From IMG/VR virus record IMGVR_UViG_3300049046_000055, positions 1-49,761 of that record: a stretch of 49,761 bases of DNA; one strand, written 5' to 3'. Source of the stretch: a virus. The notes beneath the pieces are model-generated. The model was given only the letters and a program-made list of their open reading frames with translations. It searched no databases and was not told the DNA's origin. This document shows, piece by piece, positions 1 through 7,658 of the stretch (position 1 is the first letter of the stretch; every line of letters starts with the position of its first letter). The translations under genes were made by a program, and so were the position numbers.

Positions 1-425
1 TTCATAAATCGTGACCAGTCTATAGCGCTCTTAACCTGAAACCCTAGACGCGATATTTGATCTACAATGGATGTTAGTACGTCTATCTTTTCTTTCTGGA
101 GTCCGATGCGTAGGCTTAACTTGATAATGTCTTTGTCTGCTTCTATGTACGGTCCAGCATCACTCTTAATGATTCTTCCCTTCGCTGGCAGTTCCCATCC
201 CTTCTCAAGCTGCTCCTGAGTAGGTCCATCTACATAGAACTCGAGCTTCTCTAGCTTGAGCTGCTTATAGTCGGCTTCGTACTTCTTGTGTAGAAGCCGT
301 TCGTGACTTAGTAGCTTAACATATTTAGCGTGAAGCTTAGGTATGTCTAGAGCTACCAAGTCGAGTCTAGTGCGGTCGAGTTGAGAGTCTTTCTCCCACT
401 CGGCGAATATTTCTTCTAACTGCAT
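1..425 (-). CDS. uvsY: UvsY-like recombination mediator (3' end cut by window edge)
   Basis: The visible 141 residues begin MQLEEIFAEWEKDSQLDRT and continue to the window edge without a stop. T4 UvsY is 137 residues with a similar start, a Lys-rich helical middle, an ADKDI/VLK segment and a C-terminal 'SRGFAIK'-like stretch; here the equivalents are EADKDIIKLSL and SRLGFQVKSAIDW. In T4, UvsY loads the UvsX recombinase onto gp32-covered single-stranded DNA during recombination-dependent replication. The gene lies downstream of gp23 as in T4 relatives. It has its own sigma70-type promoter within the 61-base gap after the 571-residue gene, so it can be made early although it lies at the end of a late operon. 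The identity rests on recalled family pattern and synteny. Confidence 0.8.
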   Translation of the reverse strand, partial: MQLEEIFAEWEKDSQLDRTRLDLVALDIPKLHAKYVKLLSHERLLHKKYEADYKQLKLEKLEFYVDGPTQEQLEKGWELPAKGRIIKSDAGPYIEADKDIIKLSLRIGLQKEKIDVLTSIVDQISRLGFQVKSAIDWSRFM

Positions 426-454
426 GATATTCCACGTTCGAAACGATTTTAGTG

Positions 455-483
455 GTTATATCATACTTCTGCAAAAATGTCAA
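455..483 (-). promoter_or_regulatory. Sigma70-type promoter for uvsY
   Basis: On the minus strand TTGACA (483-478) is followed after exactly 17 bases by TATAAC (460-455). The upstream bases AAATAAGTG repeat those before the promoter at 49359. The predicted start, near 448, lies about 20 bases before the uvsY ATG at 425. This fits early transcription by host RNA polymerase. Confidence 0.8.
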
Positions 484-486
484 CAC

Positions 487-2202
487 TTATTTTTGTATGT
501 TGGCAGGATTCTTTGGATGATTAGGCCAGTTGTTATCCCAGAAAGGCTCGGCAACGCCGTTTGCATTATTAAAAAGGTGAAAATGAGATATATTAGAAGT
601 GTTTACTCCCGCCTGTCTCATTCTGGCGGCAGCACGTACGTCGTGATTCTCATCGTTTAGTGCACGCTTAGTGTGATCTAAGTGAACGTTAGGATTCAAT
701 ACTACTGCAGCTCTTCTATGCTGATCTCCGGTCGACAATGCCTTATCTATTGCATTATCAGAAATCTTACCATGAGAATATATTAAGTCTGCTGAGCTAT
801 CTTCAGTGTTTTGCAATAACTTATCGGTGTGCGACTCATCGTGATTCTTATTATTCAACACGCTCCAGCTAGCGTGCCCAACTTTAGAGCCTAACTTGTC
901 GATAGCGTAGTGTAAGTCTTCACCTTTAATTTTACTGCTAGATATAAGAGCGTCGCTGTTCAAGGCTTTAAGACGACCACCGTCAACTAACTCTCTAAAA
1001 GTCTTACTATCATAGTGTGGACTGTTATTGACTGCATGAGAAATCGCTTTATATTTGTTTTCTTCAATCGGACCTGTCTCATTATACCAAGCGTCTCTGT
1101 ACGCATCTTCATCATCTTCAAGATGAGCGTACTTGTGCTTAACTTGATCCCAGTGCTCGTCCATGTCATCATCGACTCTTGAAGTTATGAAGTGTTTGAA
1201 TTCTTTAGGATCGACGTGCTTAGAAGCCCAAGATCCTACGTATCCTCTATTATTCCAATGTGACTTTTCTTCGTCTACTTCATCTTTAGGTGCGTGATTA
1301 GCGTAGTAGTGATTAACAACGTCTGCTTCAAGATGATGTTTTGATGCGTGTGGATTGTTCTTAGCGCTCTCGACGTGCTGATCGTATAGGTCAAGATGAT
1401 GCTTCATCTCGTGTGGAAGACTACTTCTTTCTACAGGCTCGTCCTTCTCGTTCATGAGCTGCTTAGTGCTTCGATGATACTGATACTTCTCACCGGAGTA
1501 TGAAGCGCTATGCGGTATAAGAATGTGCATCGGCCCACTCTTATTATAGTGATCAAACATACTGTTTTCCAGCTTGTCAGTAGCAGTACACCAGCGAGTT
1601 CCCTTACCGAAGTGCTGAGCAGCTTCAGGAGTATGAGGTATGATCTTTGTAAAGCTTCCGTGACTCTCGGTAGTAGAGTGTTCAGGACTCTTCATCTTCT
1701 CGTGATACGCTCTAGCTTCAGCATTATTAGACTCTACATCAGCGTAACCCTCCATGGCGTGCTCAAACTCACCCATGTTCTTGAAGCGCCCCATGTCGGT
1801 GTGCTCGGGATTTAGCTTTCTGTTTGTAGCGAGCCTGTGAAACTTAGCCACGTTTGAAGCCATTCGGCTGTCTACGTCCTCGAAGTTATTAATACCGGCA
1901 CCGAGCATCTTAGCCATATGAGGAACGTACTTCTTGTTTGGAGAAGGATCTAACTTTTCGAGGTGACCTAATACGTGATGCTTATTAAGCTCGTTCCACT
2001 TATTAGCCGAAGTTTCTGGACTCTTCATCAGGTGAGTGGTATACTCTTTGTCTATTGCAGCAACTAGAGGATGATGTCTACTATTATCTAGATGGTGACC
2101 CATCTCTTTGTTAATCTTATCACCATATCTAGCCCACGTCTTCTCGGCATCATACTCGAGAAGAAGCACGCACTCGCTTAGAATCTTGTACAGATGTTTC
2201 AT
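487..2202 (-). CDS. Putative capsid-targeted internal protein with RWCT domain (571 aa)
   Basis: No specific function is recognised. The N terminus MKHLYKILSE closely resembles the T4 internal-protein capsid-targeting sequence MKTYQEFIAE, and LSE at residues 8-10 fits the gp21 protease rule (L/I)xE. The same LSE occurs at the predicted gp23 processing site. A central segment, about residues 170-260, holds GKGTRWCTA, F..Y, GP and EKYQYH, and is shared with the 470-residue paralogue at 2732-4144. The C-terminal third has helical repeats of the type RRAAVVLNPNV..DHTKRAL..ENHDVRAAA, resembling LRV/HEAT-like repeats. The protein is rich in His, Asp and Lys. Its ATG overlaps the stop of the upstream gene (ATGA), so it is translated from the late operon that starts at 4757. 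Packaging and injection are inference. Confidence 0.7.
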   Translation of the reverse strand: MKHLYKILSECVLLLEYDAEKTWARYGDKINKEMGHHLDNSRHHPLVAAIDKEYTTHLMKSPETSANKWNELNKHHVLGHLEKLDPSPNKKYVPHMAKMLGAGINNFEDVDSRMASNVAKFHRLATNRKLNPEHTDMGRFKNMGEFEHAMEGYADVESNNAEARAYHEKMKSPEHSTTESHGSFTKIIPHTPEAAQHFGKGTRWCTATDKLENSMFDHYNKSGPMHILIPHSASYSGEKYQYHRSTKQLMNEKDEPVERSSLPHEMKHHLDLYDQHVESAKNNPHASKHHLEADVVNHYYANHAPKDEVDEEKSHWNNRGYVGSWASKHVDPKEFKHFITSRVDDDMDEHWDQVKHKYAHLEDDEDAYRDAWYNETGPIEENKYKAISHAVNNSPHYDSKTFRELVDGGRLKALNSDALISSSKIKGEDLHYAIDKLGSKVGHASWSVLNNKNHDESHTDKLLQNTEDSSADLIYSHGKISDNAIDKALSTGDQHRRAAVVLNPNVHLDHTKRALNDENHDVRAAARMRQAGVNTSNISHFHLFNNANGVAEPFWDNNWPNHPKNPANIQK

Positions 2203-2732
2203 GAGCTTACTCTTATTGGTCTTACGTCGTATAGAGTGTAGTCAAACATTACCTTAGCAGTAACGACTGGCTGACCCTCGTTCGTGGTTGATAGGGTAGG
2301 TGCTGAAACCATCGTAGGAATAGCGTCTTCGAAATAGAACTCGATGTTAGAATTACGAGAGCCGGTGTTGGTGATTACCGATATCGGAGAGTGTAGGTTC
2401 TGAAATCGAGTTGCAGACCTATCTTCAATCATTCTAGAGTACTCGTCGAAGGACTCAGGAAATCCAAGGCCTCTAAGCCAAGCGTAGCATTCTCTCCATC
2501 CCTTAAGGTCTTCGTCTACAAGGAACACGACCGAAAGCTGCTCCCAGTCTATGTGATCTCCAGCCATCGGAACTCTGTTAAAAGGGTTGTCTGAAGACAC
2601 GGCTGGAAGATTGATAGACGGTAGGGACACTGTCTGCACGAAAAATGTTAGAGTTGGAGCCTTGTGAATGTAGATCCTAAACTCGTTAGGATTCAGAAGA
2701 CTCATGTTCTCAGGTGCGCACTGTACACTCAT
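2199..2732 (-). CDS. Tail-tube-like or tail-completion structural protein (177 aa)
   Basis: The protein resembles the gp19 tail tube family: an N-terminal 'NPNEFRIYIHKAPTLTFFVQ' strand region, a 'PFNRVPMAGDHIDWEQLSVVFLVDEDL' block comparable to 'VPVGYFGRDIKVAGDR...IINDEDF' in the gp19 of this phage, and a C-terminal beta-rich 'FDYTLYDVRPI'. The length matches T4 gp3 (176 aa), the tail-tube terminator, and exo-T4 phages often have a tail gene between gp23 and uvsY; the gp3 assignment is not proven. The start overlaps the 470-residue gene stop (TAATG) and the end overlaps the 571-residue gene start (ATGA), so it is embedded in the internal-protein operon. It probably acts in the tail or neck. 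Confidence 0.6.
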   Translation of the reverse strand: MSVQCAPENMSLLNPNEFRIYIHKAPTLTFFVQTVSLPSINLPAVSSDNPFNRVPMAGDHIDWEQLSVVFLVDEDLKGWRECYAWLRGLGFPESFDEYSRMIEDRSATRFQNLHSPISVITNTGSRNSNIEFYFEDAIPTMVSAPTLSTTNEGQPVVTAKVMFDYTLYDVRPIRVSS

Positions 2733-4144
2733 TATTCTACTTCTTTCTCTTCGTATATGTGAGCGTTATTAGACACGTCTGAGTGATGGTCTCTCTTAAG
2801 TCTAGTTCTCAGGTGATCTGGAAGATTAGGATTCATCGCCAGAGAACTTCTAACCTTATCACTTTCGTGCTCGGCATACTCATCCATCTTGTAAGAAGGC
2901 AACTTAGCGTGTCTAGCAATGATTGAAGTCATGTGATGATCTTTATTCGCTGGATGCTCTTCGATAGCCTCGACGTGCTCTGGCTTAAGGTTCATGTGCT
3001 CTTCGTGACCTTCGTCAGGTCTAAAGAGCTTGTGTATAGCCGCAGCAGATCCATCGTACCACTCGGTGTCGATGTGGTGGTCTATCGCTTTTTTAGTTAT
3101 AGCTTTAACGTCTGAGTTACTGTCGTCTATGTAGTCGTGCATCGACGCTTTAAGAGCGATGTAAGGGTTCTTATGGTTAATAAGACTCTGACCTAACTCG
3201 TGATGTATGTCTTGCGTATTTTCTATCGAGCTGAGTACAACCTTAGGTTCAGCATGAGTCAGGCCTCTAACACCAGAAGCCGAGCTAGATTTGTCTGCCA
3301 TGTCAGCATAAGCTCTTATGTGGTGATCTATTTCTGGATGATTTACTCTGATCTTATCCTTTGCGTCTTCATCCTTCTCATCCATAAGCTGATTAGAAGA
3401 GTAGTGATACTGATACTTCTCTCCAGCGTACATTGGATTCTTAGGAATGAATACGTGAAGAGGTCCGTGATTGTTATAGTAGTTGAACATGCCGTGCTCA
3501 CTGTCGTCACCGTCAGTGGTGCACCAGCGAGTTCCCTTACCGAAGTGCTGAGCTGCAGCAGTAGTATGTGGAGTAATTCTAGTGAAGTGTGGATGATCTT
3601 CAGTCGTAGAGTGTTCGGGACTCTTCATCAGCTCGTGATACTGACGATCTTCTTCCTTACCGCTAAGATTGTCGGCATGCTTCTCCACGACGTCTTCAAG
3701 ATCGGAAAGACTCTTGTACTTGCCGATATCGCGGTGCTCGACTGGGATAATCTTACGCTTAGAAAGATCGTGAAACTTTTCTAGTGCAGGCTTCATTCTA
3801 GCGTGCAGATCTTCTAGCCTGTTTACACCACCACTTCCATACATTCTAGCGATGTGCTGAACGTACTGCTTGTTTGGAGTGGGGTCTGAGTTCTCTAGAT
3901 GTGGTTGCACTTTTTCTCTAATGAAGTCGTGCACGCCCTCCATAGAGTAGCTCGTCTCACCTCTTTTGATGCTTGCCATCGCGGTAGCAGTACCATACTT
4001 AATATGACCTAGGTGTGAGTCGTGATCCCAAGTAGACATAACTCGATCTACCACTTTCTTGCCGTGTCTCTCCCAAGTCTTATCAGCATCGTACTCGAGG
4101 AGTAGTACGCACTCGCTTAGAATCTTGTACAGATGCTTGGACAT
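2732..4144 (-). CDS. Putative capsid-targeted internal protein with RWCT domain and LRV-like repeats (470 aa)
   Basis: This is a paralogue of the 571-residue protein at 487-2202. The N terminus MSKHLYKILSE carries LSE at residues 9-11, giving a candidate gp21 cut after Glu11, followed by CVLLLEYDA as in the paralogue. The shared middle domain contains SPEHSTTE, PHTTAAAQHFGKGTRWCT, MFNYYN..GP and GEKYQYHYSS. The C terminus carries repeats such as KVRSSLAMNPNLPDHLRTRL, close to the 'VRxxLAxNPNLP' pattern of LRV-type helical repeats. The start ATG overlaps the stop of the ParB-like gene (TAATG). The likely role is a head-packaged protein of unknown activity; the RWCT domain occurs in phage hypothetical proteins but its biochemistry is unknown to me. 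Confidence 0.7.
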   Translation of the reverse strand: MSKHLYKILSECVLLLEYDADKTWERHGKKVVDRVMSTWDHDSHLGHIKYGTATAMASIKRGETSYSMEGVHDFIREKVQPHLENSDPTPNKQYVQHIARMYGSGGVNRLEDLHARMKPALEKFHDLSKRKIIPVEHRDIGKYKSLSDLEDVVEKHADNLSGKEEDRQYHELMKSPEHSTTEDHPHFTRITPHTTAAAQHFGKGTRWCTTDGDDSEHGMFNYYNNHGPLHVFIPKNPMYAGEKYQYHYSSNQLMDEKDEDAKDKIRVNHPEIDHHIRAYADMADKSSSASGVRGLTHAEPKVVLSSIENTQDIHHELGQSLINHKNPYIALKASMHDYIDDSNSDVKAITKKAIDHHIDTEWYDGSAAAIHKLFRPDEGHEEHMNLKPEHVEAIEEHPANKDHHMTSIIARHAKLPSYKMDEYAEHESDKVRSSLAMNPNLPDHLRTRLKRDHHSDVSNNAHIYEEKEVE

Positions 4145-4737
4145 TAACTAACTCCTAATCTCTTAGCTCTAACCTGCATGCGTAGAGCACTGATATCATC
4201 GTCGTGCATGAAGTCTACTGGATGTGGTGAGCCACTCTTTGTTTCAGATCCACCCTCCCAACTCCAGTGAGTTGGTATGGTCTTGTGTCCTAGTTGAGCA
4301 GACGCTCTAGTTCTCTTATTACCTTCGTGAACTACTGCCTCACCGGTGTTGAGAACCTTAATCATAGCACCGTTTTCGTGTTCGGTATGTGGGTCTTTTT
4401 CGTGAAACCCTTCAGACTTAATTCTACCCTTGATCTTCTGAAACTCGTGATTCCACTGGCTGTCTTCTCTATCGACGTGCAGGTGCTCTCCATTACGTCC
4501 ATTTAGAGCTGCTAGCTTATTAGGATCTAGTCTAAGATTGTAGAAATGATTCTTCTCGTCTGGATGACCGTTGTAGTATGAAGACAGCGATCTAGGATTA
4601 CGAGCCATCCAGCCTTCGCCGTGGACAGGGTCTCTTACTTCTGGATTATCGTGTCTGCGACGGTGATGCTCGTCAAAGTGAGCGATGAGTTCATCGCGAC
4701 TAATAGACTCACATATAATCTGCTTCAGTGACTTCAT
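4144..4737 (-). CDS. Putative capsid-targeted protein with ParB/sulfiredoxin-like motif (197 aa)
   Basis: The open frame extends upstream to 4896, but that would run into the gp23 terminator. The ATG at 4737 follows a good ribosome site (GAGGAG, 6 bases away) and gives the N terminus MKSLKQIICE. ICE at residues 8-10 fits the (L/I)xE gp21 site, placed exactly as in T4 internal proteins. The C-terminal part contains a 'GEAVVHEGNKRTRASAQLG' / 'HKTIPTHW' segment, typical of the ParB/sulfiredoxin-fold core (E-G-N-x-R-x-x-A-x-x-x-G-x-x-x-I-P). This fold includes nucleotide-binding and nuclease-like phage proteins; activity here cannot be assigned. It is the first gene of a late operon with promoter octamer at 4757. 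Confidence 0.65.
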   Translation of the reverse strand: MKSLKQIICESISRDELIAHFDEHHRRRHDNPEVRDPVHGEGWMARNPRSLSSYYNGHPDEKNHFYNLRLDPNKLAALNGRNGEHLHVDREDSQWNHEFQKIKGRIKSEGFHEKDPHTEHENGAMIKVLNTGEAVVHEGNKRTRASAQLGHKTIPTHWSWEGGSETKSGSPHPVDFMHDDDISALRMQVRAKRLGVS

Positions 4738-4756
4738 TGCGCTCCTCACTTTTGAA

Positions 4757-4764
4757 TATTTATA
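4757..4764 (-). promoter_or_regulatory. T4-type late promoter octamer for the internal-protein operon
   Basis: The minus strand reads exactly TATAAATA about 20 bases before the ATG at 4737 and just after the gp23 terminator. This is the T4 late promoter consensus recognised by gp55/gp33-modified RNA polymerase. Confidence 0.75.
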
Positions 4765-4771
4765 GAACGCA

Positions 4772-4802
4772 AATAAAAAGGGTGGCCCCGAAGAGCCACC
4801 CC
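4772..4802 (-). terminator. Intrinsic terminator after gp23 with UUCG loop
   Basis: On the minus strand GGGTGGCTC pairs with GGGCCACCC (one G-U) around a C(TTCG)G tetraloop, followed by TTTTTATTT. It begins about 30 bases beyond the gp23 stop and separates the capsid gene from the next late promoter. Confidence 0.88.
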
Positions 4803-4831
4803 AGTTTGTTCGGTTAACCCGAATCTTATGA

Positions 4832-6178
4832 TTACATAAGGTTGTTAACGATCGTACGACGGTAGTAAACGTTAGAGTTAGGGTTAAGAGCACCACTACC
4901 CTCGGTTAGACCTTCCGCGTATGGGTTAGCTACCATGCCGTAACGGGTCTTGAAACCAATCTTTGGCTGGAAGCTGTTTGGATCGACTGCACGAACCATC
5001 TGTAGTGGAACGTATGGGCAGTAGAACAGACCAGCGTCGAATGGGTTAGTACCCTTGAAGCCGATCGTTAGGTAGTTACCACCGATCGCGTATGGGTCGA
5101 TGTAGACCTTTAGACGGCCGTTAAGAACACCCGCGAAGGTATTACCGGTATCGTCGATCTGCATGTTGTTGTTGCGATCTAGAGCAGGGGTGTAGTCTAG
5201 AACACCAGCCATCTGAAGCGCAGAAGCTACGTCCGCAGAGCAGATAACGATGTTACCCTTACCTCTACGAGTTTCTTTTGCGATCACGTTAGCTTCTCTT
5301 TCGAGCTGGAACATAAGACCCTTGAACTTCTCTACTGACCAACGGCCGTTAGAGTCGGTGTCTAGGTCGAAGATACCAGGAGTTGCAACGTCGGTTAGAG
5401 AACCCTGCTTAGCGCAAGCGTTAACTGTACGTACTACTTCACGGTTGATCTCAGCAAGAATTTCCGTAGAAAGAATGTTGCTGAGCTCAGTTTCAGCATC
5501 TAGGCCGTGAACTGCCTTAAGATCCTGAGCGAGTTCCATGGTGTACTCAGCCTTTAGCGCACGGCCCTTTGCAGTAACCGTTACCTTCTCGATGCTGAAC
5601 GCCATCTCTGCGAATGCAGTGTTAGAGTCAGTACCAAGAGCTTCAAGCTGCGCAGTGCTCATACCAGAACCGGTGTTGTAGGTGTTAACTACGCCGGTTG
5701 GAAGCTGACCAACGTGCTTCTGGCCAAAGGTGTTAGCACCCGTGACTACAGAAGAGAACGCGGTGTTAACTTCGTTGTAGAAGGTCTCTGCGCCAGTCTG
5801 GTTGGTGTAACGTGATCTCATCGCGAAGATGAGGCCAGTTGGACCACTCATTGGCTGAACACCAGCGATATCGTATGCCATTAGGTTTGGCATAGAACGA
5901 CGTACTAGTGAGATTAGGATTGGGTCGAAAGCATCGATGTTACCACCGGTGCCTGCGTTAGCAGAAGAGTTACCCCATGCGTTAGCATGGATTGGAGACG
6001 CTTCTGAAAGCAGATTGCTTGACTGACCATGTGCTGCTTCCTCACGAAGCGCTCTTTCGGTATTCTCAAGAAGCTGTGCCGTAACACTACGACGATAAGA
6101 GTCCTTGATAGGAGCCAGATCTTCGTGCTCAAGAATTGGCTGCCACTTCTTGCGAGTTTCCTCAGCTAGGTTAAACAT
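4832..6178 (-). CDS. gp23: Major capsid protein gp23
   Basis: This 448-residue protein forms the hexameric shell of the head. It matches the gp23 family from its helical delta domain (MFNLAEETRKKWQPILEHED) through the 'LISLVRRSMPNLMAYDIAGVQPM' segment and 'GLIFAMRSRY' to the C-terminal 'KIGFKTRYGMVANP'. The candidate prohead protease site is LSE at residues 57-59 followed by ASP, comparable to T4 cleavage after Glu65. It is shorter than T4 gp23 (521 aa), as in other exo-T4 phages. No gp24 vertex gene follows. A perfect late promoter lies upstream and a UUCG terminator downstream, as expected for high-level monocistronic expression. The ribosome site is AGGGAGCAATAAATG. Confidence 0.97.
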   Translation of the reverse strand: MFNLAEETRKKWQPILEHEDLAPIKDSYRRSVTAQLLENTERALREEAAHGQSSNLLSEASPIHANAWGNSSANAGTGGNIDAFDPILISLVRRSMPNLMAYDIAGVQPMSGPTGLIFAMRSRYTNQTGAETFYNEVNTAFSSVVTGANTFGQKHVGQLPTGVVNTYNTGSGMSTAQLEALGTDSNTAFAEMAFSIEKVTVTAKGRALKAEYTMELAQDLKAVHGLDAETELSNILSTEILAEINREVVRTVNACAKQGSLTDVATPGIFDLDTDSNGRWSVEKFKGLMFQLEREANVIAKETRRGKGNIVICSADVASALQMAGVLDYTPALDRNNNMQIDDTGNTFAGVLNGRLKVYIDPYAIGGNYLTIGFKGTNPFDAGLFYCPYVPLQMVRAVDPNSFQPKIGFKTRYGMVANPYAEGLTEGSGALNPNSNVYYRRTIVNNLM

Positions 6179-6210
6179 TTATTGCTCCCTTTATCTTTGG
6201 GTGTTTTTTG

Positions 6211-6218
6211 TATTTATA
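6211..6218 (-). promoter_or_regulatory. T4-type late promoter octamer for gp23
   Basis: The minus strand reads exactly TATAAATA, 33 bases upstream of the gp23 ATG and just after the gp22 stop. Confidence 0.82.
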
Positions 6219-6238
6219 ACTCAGCAATTCTTAAGCTA

Positions 6239-7240
6239 TTACTTGCGAATTGTGCGTGAGATCGAGTCAATGTAGCGCTTAACTTGTGGGTCTACACCAG
6301 CATCTGGTGCGTTACCTCTAAGCGCTGCGTCAGGGTCACTTTCCTCGACGATCATGCCGGTAGAAGGAGCGTTAGACGCCTTCTTGGTGACACTTTCAGC
6401 GAGAATTGAAACCTTACGAGTGTAAGCATCAAGATCACCATCAAACTCTACACTCTCACAAAGAGCACGTAGTTTTTCTGCTTGAGTTAGGGTCATACCC
6501 TCGCAAACAGTGTTAACTGCGTCCTGCTTTCTGCTCTCTAAAACTTCGCTCTTAAGGCGAGCGTTTTCAGTTAGAGCAGCGTCTAAGCTCTCTTCAAGAT
6601 TTGCGTTCTTGGCAGCTAGCTCTTCAGCAATGTTTACCTCTTCTTCTGGCACGTTAAAGTTGTGCTCGAGGAATAGATTCCTCATGCCAGCGATGAAGTT
6701 TTCGGTAATTTCGGTACGTAGTGCAGACTCTACGGCTACTTCGTTTTCCTTAAGCCATGCTTCTGCAATATGATCTAGATAAGCGTCTAGCTTCTCAACC
6801 ATTTCCGACTTCATGGTGTCGAAAGCTTCTTCTAGATTCTGGTTCATCTCTTCGATTAGAGCTTCACGCTCAATCACTAGTCTAGCTTCAACAGCAGTCT
6901 CAAAGAGAACTGATGCCTTTTCGCGAAGCTCTTCAGATAGCTCTTCGCCTTCGCTAAGAATTTCTGATAGATCCGACTTTACTGACTCCTTCATAGCAGA
7001 TGAAGCGGCAGATGGCTTCATTGCTAGAGTAGCCTGATTGCTAGAGGAAGCGTCTGGTGCGCCGCCGCCGTTCAGTGAGCTACCCTTGTCGCTAACTTGA
7101 GCGAGAGTATCGTTAAGAAAATGTGATAGGTCTTCAATATCTAGGCCAGCCATCTTTGCAAGTGCTGCGCCTAGCATCTGAGACTTGTTCTGAGGCTTTA
7201 GCGTATCGCTAGCAACAGACTCTTCTACTGGCTTCGTCAT
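6239..7240 (-). CDS. gp22: Prohead scaffold protein gp22
   Basis: This 333-residue acidic, coiled-coil-rich protein has the position (between gp21 and gp23) and character of the T4 internal scaffold gp22 (269 aa). It forms the core around which gp23 assembles and is then degraded by gp21. It contains several candidate (L/I)xE cleavage sites, including three close together near residues 91-103 (DLSE, ILSE, ELSE). Long helical stretches such as EVNIAEELAAKNANLEESLDAAL fit a coiled-coil core. The low-complexity N-terminal part, with GGGAPDASSSNQ, is likely flexible. A perfect TATAAATA lies just upstream. Confidence 0.92.
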   Translation of the reverse strand: MTKPVEESVASDTLKPQNKSQMLGAALAKMAGLDIEDLSHFLNDTLAQVSDKGSSLNGGGAPDASSSNQATLAMKPSAASSAMKESVKSDLSEILSEGEELSEELREKASVLFETAVEARLVIEREALIEEMNQNLEEAFDTMKSEMVEKLDAYLDHIAEAWLKENEVAVESALRTEITENFIAGMRNLFLEHNFNVPEEEVNIAEELAAKNANLEESLDAALTENARLKSEVLESRKQDAVNTVCEGMTLTQAEKLRALCESVEFDGDLDAYTRKVSILAESVTKKASNAPSTGMIVEESDPDAALRGNAPDAGVDPQVKRYIDSISRTIRK

Positions 7241-7264
7241 CGAAGTAATCTCCTAGGTTTTTTT

Positions 7265-7272
7265 TATTTATA
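7265..7272 (-). promoter_or_regulatory. T4-type late promoter octamer for gp22
   Basis: The minus strand reads exactly TATAAATA, 25 bases upstream of the gp22 ATG at 7240 and downstream of the small 40-residue gene. Confidence 0.78.
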
Positions 7273-7331
7273 ACTACTGTGTTTTCAAGTTAGAATGTTA
7301 CAACACTCTATCATAATCTACGTAAACTAAT

Positions 7332-7454
7332 CTAACCGCCAAAGTGAAGTACTGCAATTAGAGCTAAAGCGGTAAGCGCTAAGAATATAGCGACACCACA
7401 TAAGTCACACTGGTGTCTCTTTCGACTTAGAATAATATCAACTAAGCGTGTCAT
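7332..7454 (-). CDS. Small CxxC membrane protein (40 aa)
   Basis: A 40-codon frame starts MTRLVDIILSRKRHQCDLCG and ends VLHFGG. The ATG overlaps the stop of the upstream 68-residue gene (ATGA), which suggests translational coupling. Residues 20-36 are a hydrophobic helix, preceded by a Cys16-x-x-Cys19 pair and basic residues, so one membrane span is predicted with the CxxC close to the membrane face. No family is recognised. Its location within the prohead cluster is odd for a membrane protein, although T4 proheads do assemble on the inner membrane. Short length makes the call tentative. Confidence 0.5.
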   Translation of the reverse strand: MTRLVDIILSRKRHQCDLCGVAIFLALTALALIAVLHFGG

Positions 7455-7657
7455 ACTCTAGCGTCGTAATATGTCTTGGCTAGCTCCCCGCGATCAGAAT
7501 TAGCGAATCCCGTTAGGTCTTCTCCGGTCTTACGCACGCTGACGTAAACCTGAGTTCCATCACTATTAGTGCGAACACCAGCAACGCCTCCGGCTTTTGT
7601 AGCCGCGTTATCGTATTCCCAAATACCACCAGATCCTGGAACTGCTACGAAAGCCAT
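7451..7657 (-). CDS. Conserved small structural-type protein between gp21 and gp22 (68 aa)
   Basis: The 68-residue protein begins MAFVAVPGSGGIWEYDNAAT and ends LAKTYYDARV. It is not a T4 gp68 look-alike. The Gly-rich, beta-prone sequence with 'TQVYVSVRKTG' suggests a small folded beta protein. It begins one base after the gp21 stop and overlaps the next small gene, so it is part of the head operon. A role in prohead assembly or on the capsid is inferred from position only. Confidence 0.7.
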   Translation of the reverse strand: MAFVAVPGSGGIWEYDNAATKAGGVAGVRTNSDGTQVYVSVRKTGEDLTGFANSDRGELAKTYYDARV

Positions 7658-7658
7658 C

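Noticed and set aside
4738-4896. Upstream extension of the ParB-like gene to ATG 4896
   Set aside because: It would cross the gp23 terminator and overlap gp23's end; the ATG at 4737 has the ribosome site, promoter and targeting peptide.
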